From assembly GCA_002336675.1 (NCBI GenBank), contig DDEI01000016.1, positions 10,972 to 44,433 on the forward strand: a DNA stretch of 33,462 nt. The letters run 5' to 3'. The notes under the pieces are model-generated. The model was not told the DNA's origin, searched no databases, and saw only the letters and a list, made by a program, of their open reading frames with translations. The position numbers and the translations under genes were made by a program. This stretch comes from Flavobacteriales bacterium UBA1958. GTDB taxonomy: Bacteria; Bacteroidota; Bacteroidia; Flavobacteriales_D; Sanyastnellaceae. Positions within the stretch are counted from its first letter, which is position 1; every line of letters begins with the position of its first letter. Positions 1 to 7,534 of this stretch are shown piece by piece.

Positions 1-1
1 T

Positions 2-859
2 AATTCGGGATTTAAAGCTTTCTTGATAAACCAAGAACTAAATTCAGTAGTCAGGAAATGGCCGCCAATAAGCGTTCCTTTTGGAAGAATAAACACTAGT
101 CCGGGAATTAAAACCCTCTTATTTCAGCGAGTAGGACCTATTACCACAGAGGACCCTCTATTTACTTTAAATGAGAAAAATGATGTCAAAATAGGCGTGT
201 TTACTGGTGAAGGATTATGGAGATGGAGACTCTTTAATCACCTAGACAAAGGAAATCACGAACTTTTTGACCAATGGTTTTCAAAATCTGTTCAGTTCTT
301 GGCTAGCAAGGAGGACAAAAGTCTTTTTCAAGTTAGCACGAAAAATAGATTTGATGAAACTCAAAGAATCATATTTACCGCAGAGGTTTATAATGAGAGT
401 TTTGAGCCATTGTTAGATCAGGAAATTTCTATTACTCTTAAAAATGAAAGTGGGCAGGACTACCCTTTCACCTTTAGCCAAATGAGTAACTCATATCGAC
501 TAGATGCGGGTATACTTCCAGCAGGAAATTACACGTATACTTCCTTTGTAAATGCAGGAGGAAAAAAACTCACTAAATCAGGAGAACTCAGTATTTCTCC
601 AGTTATAGCAGAACAGCTAAGAACTCAAGCCGATCATAATTTACTCTTCAATCTAGCTGAAAGAAACGGTGGTAAAATGGTCACTCCTTCTGAATTAAAC
701 TCTCTTTCAGATAAAATCAAGTCCAATTCAGAGATTGTATCTGTGAGCTACGAAAAAAAGTCATTATCTGATTTAATCAATTATAAATGGCTGCTGTTTT
801 TGATTTTAGGATTACTCTGTGTAGAATGGCTCACGCGAAAGCGCGCTGGAGCTTATTAA
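2..859 (+). CDS. C-terminal part of a membrane-anchored Bacteroidota protein (5' truncated)
   Basis: The reading frame is open to the left window edge, with no stop from base 2. The TTG at 23 is therefore probably an internal Leu and the gene starts outside the window. What is visible is about 285 residues. Near residues 50-90 there is a segment rich in Trp and Phe. A beta-rich middle part follows that could be an Ig-like domain, and the protein ends in one hydrophobic membrane segment and a basic tail (TRKRAGAY). This layout recalls the C-termini of large von Willebrand/glutamine-amidotransferase-like membrane proteins common in Bacteroidota, where the soluble part is periplasmic. That assignment is from memory of the family shape only. 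Function unknown. Confidence is high that it is coding and low for the family. Confidence 0.75.
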   Translation, partial: NSGFKAFLINQELNSVVRKWPPISVPFGRINTSPGIKTLLFQRVGPITTEDPLFTLNEKNDVKIGVFTGEGLWRWRLFNHLDKGNHELFDQWFSKSVQFLASKEDKSLFQVSTKNRFDETQRIIFTAEVYNESFEPLLDQEISITLKNESGQDYPFTFSQMSNSYRLDAGILPAGNYTYTSFVNAGGKKLTKSGELSISPVIAEQLRTQADHNLLFNLAERNGGKMVTPSELNSLSDKIKSNSEIVSVSYEKKSLSDLINYKWLLFLILGLLCVEWLTRKRAGAY

Positions 860-1102
860 GCTTAAACTATATTTATGTTTCCATTAATAGTGAATGTTGA
901 AGTTTAGGATTGACAGGAGTACTTCCTTTTAAGGGTAATATTAATTCTTATAAATAAAACTGAATTCTTATTAAAAAAGAAATAGCTTTTAGTGAAATCC
1001 AATTTTTATGCAAACGATAAGAAACTTTAGGAAAACACTTTTTACCTAACAAAACAGATCGGAGTTTAGAAAAGCACAAGCACTAATTAAACCGAACTTA
1101 TA
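860..1102. other. Gene-free stretch before the acs-proximal terminator
   Basis: This AT-rich stretch has no convincing reading frame on either strand, and no tRNA-like fold was seen. A TATATTTA motif at 868-875 is one base off the Bacteroidota -7 box and directly follows the upstream stop codon. With the hairpin terminator at 1103-1136 it could mark a short non-coding transcript, or the whole stretch may be a long 3' UTR. Confidence 0.4.
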
Positions 1103-1136
1103 GAAAAGGCTAAATCAAATGATTCAGCCTTTTTTA
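1103..1136 (+). terminator. Intrinsic terminator upstream of acs
   Basis: The arms AAAAGGCT and AGCCTTTT pair perfectly. They are extended inward by AATC/GATT after one A-C mismatch, and a run of six T follows. The hairpin lies about 245 nt after the stop of the preceding gene and 44 nt before the acs start codon, so it insulates acs from upstream transcription. Confidence 0.75.
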
Positions 1137-1179
1137 TTCTCAATCGACTTTCTTAAAAACTATATCCTATTTTTAGCAC

Positions 1180-3075
1180 ATGACTACGCAGATAACCTCA
1201 CTTGAAGAATATCATAAAGAATATGCGAAAAGTATCGAAAACCCATCGGCATTCTGGAAGAAAGAAGCAGAGACCTTTCATTGGTTTAAGCCTTTTAATG
1301 AAGTCCTAAAATGGAATTTCGAAGAACCAAATGTTAAATGGTTTCTTAACGGAAAAACCAATATTACATACAACGCTCTAGATCGACACATCAGAGACAG
1401 AGGGGATAAAACAGCCATACTTTGGGAACCAAACCACCCTGAAGAGAAAGTAGTGAAGCTCAGCTACAAAGAACTACTCACCGAGGTCTGTAAATGTGCC
1501 AACGCCTTTAAAAATTTGGGTATAAAAAAAGGCGATCGAGTGGTGTTGTACATGCCTATGGTTCCTGAGTTAGCAATAGGGGTGCTAGCCTGCGCCAGAA
1601 TAGGCGCTGTTCATTCAGTGGTCTTTGCAGGGTTCAGTGCCCGAGCTCTTTCAGACAGAGTAAATGATGCTCAAGCTAAACTGATTATCTGTTCCGATTT
1701 TAACCAAAGAGGAACTAAAAAAATTCCTGTGAAAAAGGTAGTAGATGATGCCCTAGAACTAGGCTGTGATTCTATAGAAAATGTACTCGTTCTTAAAAAT
1801 ACAGGTGATTCTGTCTCATGGAATTCCTCAAAAAATAAATGGTGGCATGAAGAGGTGGATAAGCAGATGCCTTATTGCCACGCGGAGGAAATGGATAGTG
1901 AGGATCTACTCTTTATCTTATATACTTCTGGCTCCACAGGAAAGCCAAAAGGCGTGGTTCATACCATAGGTGGTTATATGGTATACACCTCTTACAGTTT
2001 TAGAAATGTATTCCAGTACCAAGAAGATGATGTCTACTGGTGCACTGCAGATATCGGCTGGATTACTGGTCACTCCTACATAATTTACGGCCCACTTCTT
2101 TCTGGCGCCACTACCATTATGTTTGAAGGAATCCCTACTCATCCCACTCCATCAAGATTTTGGCAAATCTGTGAAAAGCACAAAGTCAATCAATTCTATA
2201 CCGCTCCCACGGCTATAAGAGCATTAATGGCATGTGGACACGACCTGCCCAACAAATCAGATTTATCGTCTATCAGGGTACTCGGCACTGTAGGTGAACC
2301 TATAAATGAAGAAGCTTGGCACTGGTATGATAAGCATATCGGAAGAGGAAAGGCGCCTATCGTAGATACCTGGTGGCAGACAGAAACTGGAGGTATCCTT
2401 ATTTCACCATTGCCTGGGATTACAGATAACAAACCTACATATGCCTCCTATCCGCTACCGGGTATTCAAGCCGTTTTAGTAGATCCTGACGGGAATGAAT
2501 TGACAGAAAATAATGTAGAAGGATTGTTGTGTATAAAGCATCCTTGGCCTTCTATGATTAGAACTACTTATGGAGATCATGAGCGCTGTAAAACTGTTTA
2601 CTTCTCTACTTTCAAAGGGATGTATTTCACAGGAGATGGAGCTAGAAAAGACGATGAAGGAAGAATAAGAGTAATAGGTAGAGTTGATGATGTGATCAAC
2701 GTTTCAGGTCATAGAATGGGAACTGCTGAAGTAGAAAACGCAATCAATGAGCATCCTAACGTAATAGAATCTGCCATAGTCGGTTACCCTCATGATATTA
2801 AAGGTCAGGGAATATATGCCTTCGTTATAACACAGGGAGCAGCTAAAGATAATACTACCAGAAAAGAAATTTTAGAAGTCGTGACGCGTGAAATAGCGCC
2901 AATAGCCAAACCAGATAAAATTCAATTCGTAGATGGACTGCCAAAAACACGCTCAGGGAAAATAATGAGACGAATACTTAGGAAAGTAGCTTCCAATGAA
3001 GCCCACAGTTTGGGAGATATTTCTACTCTTTTAAATCCTGAATGTGTGCAAGAGATTATAGAGGGAGCTTTTTGA
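1180..3075 (+). CDS. acs: Acetyl-CoA synthetase (acetate--CoA ligase, AMP-forming)
   Basis: This cytoplasmic enzyme converts acetate, ATP and CoA to acetyl-CoA through acetyl-AMP. The 631 residues match the usual 630-660. The ANL-superfamily P-loop YTSGSTGKPKG is near residue 247, the acetate-pocket motif WWQTETGG near 400, and the hinge/adenylate motif RVIGRVDDVINVSGHR near 500. The C-terminal PKTRSGKIMRR carries the catalytic Lys at about 594, which is the site of reversible acetylation in characterised Acs enzymes. The N-terminal ACAS_N-type region (YHKEYAKSIENPSAFW) supports the start at 1180. A near-consensus -7 box (TATTTTTA, 1168-1175) ends only 4 nt before the ATG. The gene stands alone behind a terminator, so it is probably its own transcription unit. 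No truncation or missing motif was seen. Confidence 0.97.
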   Translation: MTTQITSLEEYHKEYAKSIENPSAFWKKEAETFHWFKPFNEVLKWNFEEPNVKWFLNGKTNITYNALDRHIRDRGDKTAILWEPNHPEEKVVKLSYKELLTEVCKCANAFKNLGIKKGDRVVLYMPMVPELAIGVLACARIGAVHSVVFAGFSARALSDRVNDAQAKLIICSDFNQRGTKKIPVKKVVDDALELGCDSIENVLVLKNTGDSVSWNSSKNKWWHEEVDKQMPYCHAEEMDSEDLLFILYTSGSTGKPKGVVHTIGGYMVYTSYSFRNVFQYQEDDVYWCTADIGWITGHSYIIYGPLLSGATTIMFEGIPTHPTPSRFWQICEKHKVNQFYTAPTAIRALMACGHDLPNKSDLSSIRVLGTVGEPINEEAWHWYDKHIGRGKAPIVDTWWQTETGGILISPLPGITDNKPTYASYPLPGIQAVLVDPDGNELTENNVEGLLCIKHPWPSMIRTTYGDHERCKTVYFSTFKGMYFTGDGARKDDEGRIRVIGRVDDVINVSGHRMGTAEVENAINEHPNVIESAIVGYPHDIKGQGIYAFVITQGAAKDNTTRKEILEVVTREIAPIAKPDKIQFVDGLPKTRSGKIMRRILRKVASNEAHSLGDISTLLNPECVQEIIEGAF

Positions 3076-3232
3076 TTTAAATGGTTATTGACTCGCATAT
3101 ACACCTTAATGGACGCTTATTCCAAGGGGAAAATAAGATAAACGGTTAAATCAAATTAATTTCACTGCTCATAACCACTACCGTCAACTTTATCCTATTG
3201 ACCTCAAAAGAAGTAAAATCAAAATTGGTGAC

Positions 3233-3266
3233 TTGCAATATAACCTCATTTCTGAGCTTATATTTG
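3233..3266 (+). promoter_or_regulatory. Bacteroidota-type promoter for the Fur-family gene
   Basis: TTG at 3233-3235, a 23-nt spacer and TATATTTG at 3259-3266 match the TTG/TAnnTTTG consensus of the Bacteroidota primary sigma factor. Transcription would start near 3272, just upstream of the GTG and ATG start candidates. Confidence 0.6.
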
Positions 3267-3312
3267 TGACTGATAAAAACTAACTTATGTGATTTTTGAC
3301 GCTTACAATAAA

Positions 3313-3714
3313 ATGAAAGAAATACTTCAAAACAAAAACTTAAGTATAACTCCCCTGAGATTAGATGTCTTAGAAATTATTAATTCTTCGTTAAGCGCGC
3401 TGTCTGCCCAAGAAATAGGTGGGAAACTGAACGAGTATGATAGAGTTACGCTCTATAGAACTCTTAAGTCATTCATTTCCTCGGGAATAATTCATGAAAT
3501 CTCCCTAGCCGGCTTAGAGCCTAAATATGCTTTGTGCAGAGATGAATGTAGCTCAGAAACACATAATCATCAACACGTTCATTTCAGTTGCATTGAGTGT
3601 AATAAAGTTTTATGTGTAGAAGCAGAAAAAATACCCATAATCAAAATTCCTAAGTTTAGTATAAAGTCTTTGGATATTCAGGCAAAAGGAATATGTGAGA
3701 GCTGCTCTTCATAA
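3313..3714 (+). CDS. Fur-family metal-responsive transcriptional regulator
   Basis: This is a predicted DNA-binding repressor of the Fur/Zur/PerR family. An N-terminal winged helix (SITPLRLDVLEII and DRVTLYRTLKSF) is followed by the dimerisation and metal-binding half. The His-rich HNHQHVHFSC segment, CIEC and CESC form the usual structural Zn site with two CxxC pairs. The length of 133 residues is normal. The frame can also start at a GTG at 3289, giving 141 residues. The ATG at 3313 is preferred because homologues usually begin close to a MKEIL-like motif. Which metal or stress it senses cannot be decided from sequence: Zur-like, Fur-like and PerR-like roles are all open. It has its own promoter and stands between acs and the patatin gene on the same strand. 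Confidence 0.92.
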   Translation: MKEILQNKNLSITPLRLDVLEIINSSLSALSAQEIGGKLNEYDRVTLYRTLKSFISSGIIHEISLAGLEPKYALCRDECSSETHNHQHVHFSCIECNKVLCVEAEKIPIIKIPKFSIKSLDIQAKGICESCSS

Positions 3715-3789
3715 CCACACCTGAAAACACATAGTGGTAAGTTTACTGATTCGAAAATAATCACAGGAAAAAAAGTATTAAGTTTAGAC

Positions 3790-4620
3790 ATGGATTGCTT
3801 AATAGTAGAGGGCGGCGGATTTAGAACAGGCTTTACCGCAGGTGTTTTAGACGCTATGATAGTAAATAATTACAATCCATTCAATTCCTATTATGGAATC
3901 TCAGGAGGATCCATATCACTATCCTATTTTATAAGCGGCCAATACAAAATTTGTTTTTCTGCTCTTCAATTTTTAGCCGACCATCCCACTTTCACCGATT
4001 ACAAGAGAGCGTTCCAACCAGAAGGCTATATGGATATTGATTATCTGAAAAAAATATCAGACAAGGAGTTTCCTTTTTTAGTTGAAGATGGTCTGAAGAA
4101 TTTTTTAAATAAATCTTTCAAAATCGTAGTAACCAATAAAGATACTGGGAAGCCAGAGTACTTGACACCACAGAAAGAAGATTGGATAAATTTAGTAGTT
4201 GCCTCGTGCTCTTTACCCTTCGTAACCAAAGGTCAGCACATGCATGAAAAAAGTAACTATTTTGATGGCGGTTGGGGTGATGCGCTGCCGGTTATAGAGG
4301 CCTACAAAAAGGGAGCTAGAGAGATATTAGTAATTCGAACTTGGATTTCAGGGATGAAATCTACTCAAAGTTGGGGTGACTATTTTGGAAGTATTTACTA
4401 TAGATCAAATCCTATTTTGTCTGAAACCTTTAATTCTAGCTTTAAAAAGTATAATGAGGCTATAGAATTTATTGAAAACCCACCAGATGATTTAAAAATT
4501 ACTGAAATAGCTCCTGAAAGCCTCCTTTACAGCGGCACTTATATATACTCGAACAGCTCTATACTAAGAGATTATAGAAATGGATTGGATTTAGGCACCC
4601 GGTTCTTATCTGAACTTTAA
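3790..4620 (+). CDS. Patatin-like phospholipase (RssA/YjjU type)
   Basis: This is a predicted Ser-Asp dyad lipid acyl hydrolase. The oxyanion loop GGGFRTG is at residues 8-14, the nucleophile elbow GISGG at 36-40 (Ser38), and the catalytic Asp in DGG at 159-161. Order and spacing match bacterial patatins of about 280 residues. No signal peptide is visible, so it is probably cytoplasmic or membrane-peripheral. The substrate is unknown; phospholipids are the likely class. A -7-like TAAGTTTA box (3779-3786) ends 3 nt before the ATG at 3790. The stop lies only 5 bp from the stop of the convergent queE, with no hairpin between, so the two mRNAs probably overlap at their 3' ends. Confidence 0.9.
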   Translation: MDCLIVEGGGFRTGFTAGVLDAMIVNNYNPFNSYYGISGGSISLSYFISGQYKICFSALQFLADHPTFTDYKRAFQPEGYMDIDYLKKISDKEFPFLVEDGLKNFLNKSFKIVVTNKDTGKPEYLTPQKEDWINLVVASCSLPFVTKGQHMHEKSNYFDGGWGDALPVIEAYKKGAREILVIRTWISGMKSTQSWGDYFGSIYYRSNPILSETFNSSFKKYNEAIEFIENPPDDLKITEIAPESLLYSGTYIYSNSSILRDYRNGLDLGTRFLSEL

Positions 4621-4625
4621 TGAAC

Positions 4626-5267
4626 TCAGGGAATTCCTAGAAATTTATGCTGCTGCACACTCATTCTCCATTTAGGGTTAGAACGGATAAAATTTAAAAT
4701 CAACCCTTCTGTTTCTTCTCGATTATCCCATTCTGGCTGAAGAAATAACTGACATTCTTCACTTACTTTTTGAGCATGTTCTTCAGCCCATTTTAAATCA
4801 TGCTTTTTAAGCACTATTACTTTTAATTCGTGAGCCTCTTGGTAGAACTCTTCCAAAGGTTTCTTGAATTTCTTAGGGCTAAAAGTCACCCAGTCCCAAG
4901 AGCCGCTAAGCTTATGAGTTCCACTTGTCTCGATATGAGTTCTAATATTTAGCCCTTTCAACTTTGCTGTGAGATCTGCCAACTGATGCATAGCCGGTTC
5001 TCCACCAGTAACTACTACCAAATTAGCTTCTGCTTCTGTAACCCAACCTACTATTTCTTCAATAGAATGATGCGGATGAGCATCTAAAGGCCAGCTCTCC
5101 TTAACATCGCACCAAAAACAGCCCACATCGCACCCACCTAGACGTATAAAATAAGCCGCACATCCAGTATAGTGTCCTTCTCCCTGCATCGTATAGAAGT
5201 GCTCCATTACAGGTAAAGTTTCTGACTTGGATAAACTGTTAATTAATTTGTTTGTTTTACTAGACAT
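4626..5267 (-). CDS. queE: 7-carboxy-7-deazaguanine synthase
   Basis: This radical SAM enzyme of queuosine/preQ0 synthesis converts 6-carboxy-tetrahydropterin to 7-carboxy-7-deazaguanine. The cluster motif C46-x3-C50-x2-C53, embedded in GGCDVGCFWCDVKESW, is typical of QueE. It is preceded by the QGEG motif (residues 28-31), and VVTGGEP near residue 85 matches the SAM-binding GGEP element. The 213 residues are normal for the compact Bacteroidota form. The ATG at 5267 follows a TACCTTTG -7 box by 10 nt. No other queuosine gene is next to it in this window, and no preQ1 riboswitch was recognised in the short leader. Confidence 0.95.
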   Translation of the reverse strand: MSSKTNKLINSLSKSETLPVMEHFYTMQGEGHYTGCAAYFIRLGGCDVGCFWCDVKESWPLDAHPHHSIEEIVGWVTEAEANLVVVTGGEPAMHQLADLTAKLKGLNIRTHIETSGTHKLSGSWDWVTFSPKKFKKPLEEFYQEAHELKVIVLKKHDLKWAEEHAQKVSEECQLFLQPEWDNREETEGLILNFIRSNPKWRMSVQQHKFLGIP

Positions 5268-5277
5268 TTTTCGGAGA

Positions 5278-5285
5278 CAAAGGTA
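5278..5285 (-). promoter_or_regulatory. -7 promoter box for queE
   Basis: Read on the minus strand this is TACCTTTG, a perfect TAnnTTTG. It lies 10 nt upstream of the queE ATG. No clear -33 TTG element is visible at the expected distance. Confidence 0.5.
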
Positions 5286-5320
5286 CTTACTCCAACTGTT
5301 TATTTAGAGGAAACTCGAAA

Positions 5321-5503
5321 GGAAAAAAAATCCGCACCGTGAGTAAATGGAAGAACTCAAAAAAACACGATCAAAACCATCAAGAACGCTTTGTAATCCT
5401 CTAGTTCAATGCCACAAATGGGCCAAGGCTCGCCATCACGATTCTACAGAGTAGTTTTCAATTAAAATGCTGTTAGCTCCCCAAACATGTTCGGTGCGGA
5501 AAT
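5321..5503 (-). ncRNA. Candidate structured non-coding RNA, about 180 nt
   Basis: On the minus strand the segment opens with TTCCGCACCG (5502-5493) and closes with CGGTGCGGA (5339-5331), a perfect 9-bp GC-rich stem about 150 nt apart. A run of eight T (5330-5323) directly follows, as at an intrinsic termination site. Inside are a CTAC/GTAG mini-hairpin (around 5440-5453) and a weaker GGGAG/CTTCC pairing next to the closing stem. No reading frame fills it. A long RNA closed by its own ends is the shape of 6S RNA, but no 6S signature was recognised and no fold was computed. A 170-bp miniature transposon with 9-bp inverted ends is the main alternative. A weak -7 box (TAAATTTC) abuts the 5' end. 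Confidence 0.4.
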
Positions 5504-5716
5504 TTATTTATTATTTAAAATGTTATTATATAATTACTTAGGCCTACCCTCCAAGTAATCTTCTTTGAATGTCAGCAAAGCCTAAAAATAATCATACTTC
5601 CAGAACATCTGTTCATGTATTGTTGAAGATTTACCTTTTCTTCAATGCTTTATAGTTCACTCTTCATCACTATTCAATTACGCCGCCTCCAAAACGATGA
5701 GCAAATAATTATTGTC
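5504..5716. other. Gene-free stretch downstream of the symporter gene
   Basis: No supported coding frame was found. The inverted repeat ATTACTT (5533-5539) / AAGTAAT (5553-5559), with a 13-nt loop, could act as a weak 3'-end hairpin for the symporter mRNA on the minus strand. It has no clean T-run. Confidence 0.4.
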
Positions 5717-7252
5717 TTAGCTTGAAGCATCAATTTCTTCGATCATTTTGACAGCTTCAGCTCTCGGAGGGTATATTTTAGAGACAATATAACCAATAAG
5801 CATTGCCAATGCAAAAGAAGGGGCTAGGACATCTAGCTCTTTTAAATATTCCCCTAAACCCTCAACGTTTGAAAGTACAAACTTGAATAGGATCACCGAT
5901 GCAAAACCTGTAATCATGGAAGCTATCGCTCCCTTTTCTGAATAACCATTCCAAAAAAGAGATAGAATAATTACCGGACAAAAGGTGGCAGCAATTCCTG
6001 ACCAACCAAAAATCATGATCCAGAATATTTGTCTTTCAGGATATAATTTGTAAAGTAAGATCGCAATTCCAAGCGCGGCTAAAGCCATGCCAACAGTCAC
6101 AAATCTTGAGAAATTAGTTAAGTTTTCATCTTTTAAATCAGGTCTGAATATTTTTTGATAAAAGTCGCGCGTAACTGCACTAGAGGCAAGAATCAGAAGG
6201 GAGTCAATCGTTGACATTATAGCTGAGAGTACAATGGCAATGAAAATGGCTACTAAAATTGTGGGCAAGAACTCATGCGTCATCATGCTTAAAACATTTT
6301 CTCCTCCTGTTCCTAGAATTGCTTCAGGATCTTGCCCCTCACTTGTGAAGTAAATTCTGGCAAGGATTCCAATGGTTACTGCAGCCGAATCAGTGAGTAA
6401 GGTAAAGAACAAAGCAACCCATTTTCCTTTATCAATTTCTTTTTCACTTTTAATGGACATGAAACGAACATATACTTGAGGAGAACCCAAGAAACCCAGC
6501 CCGATCATTGAGAATCCTAAGATGGTAAATAGGTTCATCAAGCCATCAGAGCTTCTGCCCATGACCTGAGTTAGTGTTGGGTCTATAGCATTTAATCCCT
6601 CTGTAATCCCCGTACCGTGATTCATATTAAACCAAATAACGATGGGTAGTAAAACCAATCCAAAAAACATTAAAACCCCTTGGAACATATCTGACCATAC
6701 AGCCGCCACAAATCCACCAATAAAAATATACAGTAAAACAATCACGAATCCAATGAGCGCTCCTATTCGATAGTCAATATTGAGCATTGATTCGAAAGCA
6801 ATACCCGTCACGTCCATTTGAGAAGCAACATAGATTACAACAAAGACAACCAGCACTGAGGCTGCAATAACGCGAAGTGTATTTGTCGAGGATTTAAAAT
6901 GACTTTGTAGGTAGTCAGGTATGGTAATTGCGTTGTATTCATCAGATCTCCTTTTAAAGCGTTTGGCCATGAATTGCCAAGATAAAAAGACCCCAAGTAG
7001 TTCTCCTGCAACGACCCAGTAACCGGAATACCCTGCCATTGCCCCCATACCGGTTAGTCCAATGAGTAACCAACCTGACTCTCCTGTAGCTCTAGCCGAA
7101 AAAGCAACTGCCCAAAAACCCATTTTCTTTCCGCCAACATAATAATCACTCATGCCCTTGATTCTGCGAGAGGCTAAAATCCCAATTAGGAATAAGATTC
7201 CAACATAGAGAGCTAGAACAGATATTTTAATTACAAAGTTTTGGTCCATCAT
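5717..7252 (-). CDS. Sodium:solute symporter (SSS family, proline-symporter-like)
   Basis: This inner-membrane Na+-coupled uptake protein has 511 residues and about 13 hydrophobic segments, the normal SSS layout. The TM2 motif (SARATGESGWLLIGLTG, residues 52-68) corresponds to the Na+/substrate region of E. coli PutP. As recalled, PutP reads GASDMSGW there, so the Na+-binding Asp55 position appears to be Gly here and the next residue is Glu. The protein is close to PutP-like transporters but proline specificity is not proven; other amino acids or compatible solutes are possible. It is transcribed divergently from the cysteine dioxygenase operon across a 282-bp region, which suggests a shared sulfur or osmolyte theme (inference). 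Two ATGs occur at the start (7252 and 7249). Isoleucine ATA codons are rarer here than in neighbouring housekeeping genes. Confidence 0.88.
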   Translation of the reverse strand: MMDQNFVIKISVLALYVGILFLIGILASRRIKGMSDYYVGGKKMGFWAVAFSARATGESGWLLIGLTGMGAMAGYSGYWVVAGELLGVFLSWQFMAKRFKRRSDEYNAITIPDYLQSHFKSSTNTLRVIAASVLVVFVVIYVASQMDVTGIAFESMLNIDYRIGALIGFVIVLLYIFIGGFVAAVWSDMFQGVLMFFGLVLLPIVIWFNMNHGTGITEGLNAIDPTLTQVMGRSSDGLMNLFTILGFSMIGLGFLGSPQVYVRFMSIKSEKEIDKGKWVALFFTLLTDSAAVTIGILARIYFTSEGQDPEAILGTGGENVLSMMTHEFLPTILVAIFIAIVLSAIMSTIDSLLILASSAVTRDFYQKIFRPDLKDENLTNFSRFVTVGMALAALGIAILLYKLYPERQIFWIMIFGWSGIAATFCPVIILSLFWNGYSEKGAIASMITGFASVILFKFVLSNVEGLGEYLKELDVLAPSFALAMLIGYIVSKIYPPRAEAVKMIEEIDASS

Positions 7253-7345
7253 TTTAGCTGAAATTTATAATATTGGTTTAACTATTTTGAAAATCTAAAC
7301 TACCATAAACTCAATTAAACACTAAGTTCAGACTAAGGTGCAAAG

Positions 7346-7364
7346 TTGTCAAAAAAAATGACAA
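7346..7364. promoter_or_regulatory. Operator-like inverted repeat in the divergent symporter/dioxygenase region
   Basis: TTGTCA and TGACAA are perfect 6-bp inverted arms separated by seven A. The site lies between the two divergent genes and about 60 bp upstream of the dioxygenase -7 box, where a regulator serving both directions could bind. No regulator gene is adjacent. Confidence 0.4.
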
Positions 7365-7422
7365 AGTTTCAAAATCCTAACAACTACCTTTTCAATTAGA
7401 TAATAAATAGGTTTAAAATTAC

Positions 7423-7430
7423 TACTTTTG
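7423..7430 (+). promoter_or_regulatory. -7 promoter box for the cysteine dioxygenase operon
   Basis: TACTTTTG is a perfect TAnnTTTG match. It implies a transcript start near 7436 and a leader of about 100 nt. The leader contains the perfect hairpin TGACT-TAAT-AGTCA (7486-7499). The -33 element is weak. Confidence 0.5.
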
Positions 7431-7517
7431 GTCTATCTCTGCGGTTGGGGTTTTCATACCGATATAATTCTTTTTATTGGGGAGTTGACTTAATAGTCAC
7501 CCATTGAATTAGCAGAA

Positions 7518-7526
7518 AAAGGTGAT
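7518..7526 (+). promoter_or_regulatory. Strong Shine-Dalgarno deciding a TTG start
   Basis: AAAGGTGAT matches the 16S 3' end well and stands 8 nt before the TTG at 7535. An in-frame TAA at 7526-7528 excludes a start further upstream apart from an ATT at 7532, and the first internal ATG lies beyond the metal-binding motif. Strong SD sites are unusual in Bacteroidota, so this one is informative. Confidence 0.65.
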
Positions 7527-7534
7527 AACCCATT

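Noticed and set aside
5268..5330. preQ1 riboswitch upstream of queE
   Set aside because: The leader between the -7 box and the ATG is only about 10 nt, too short for one.
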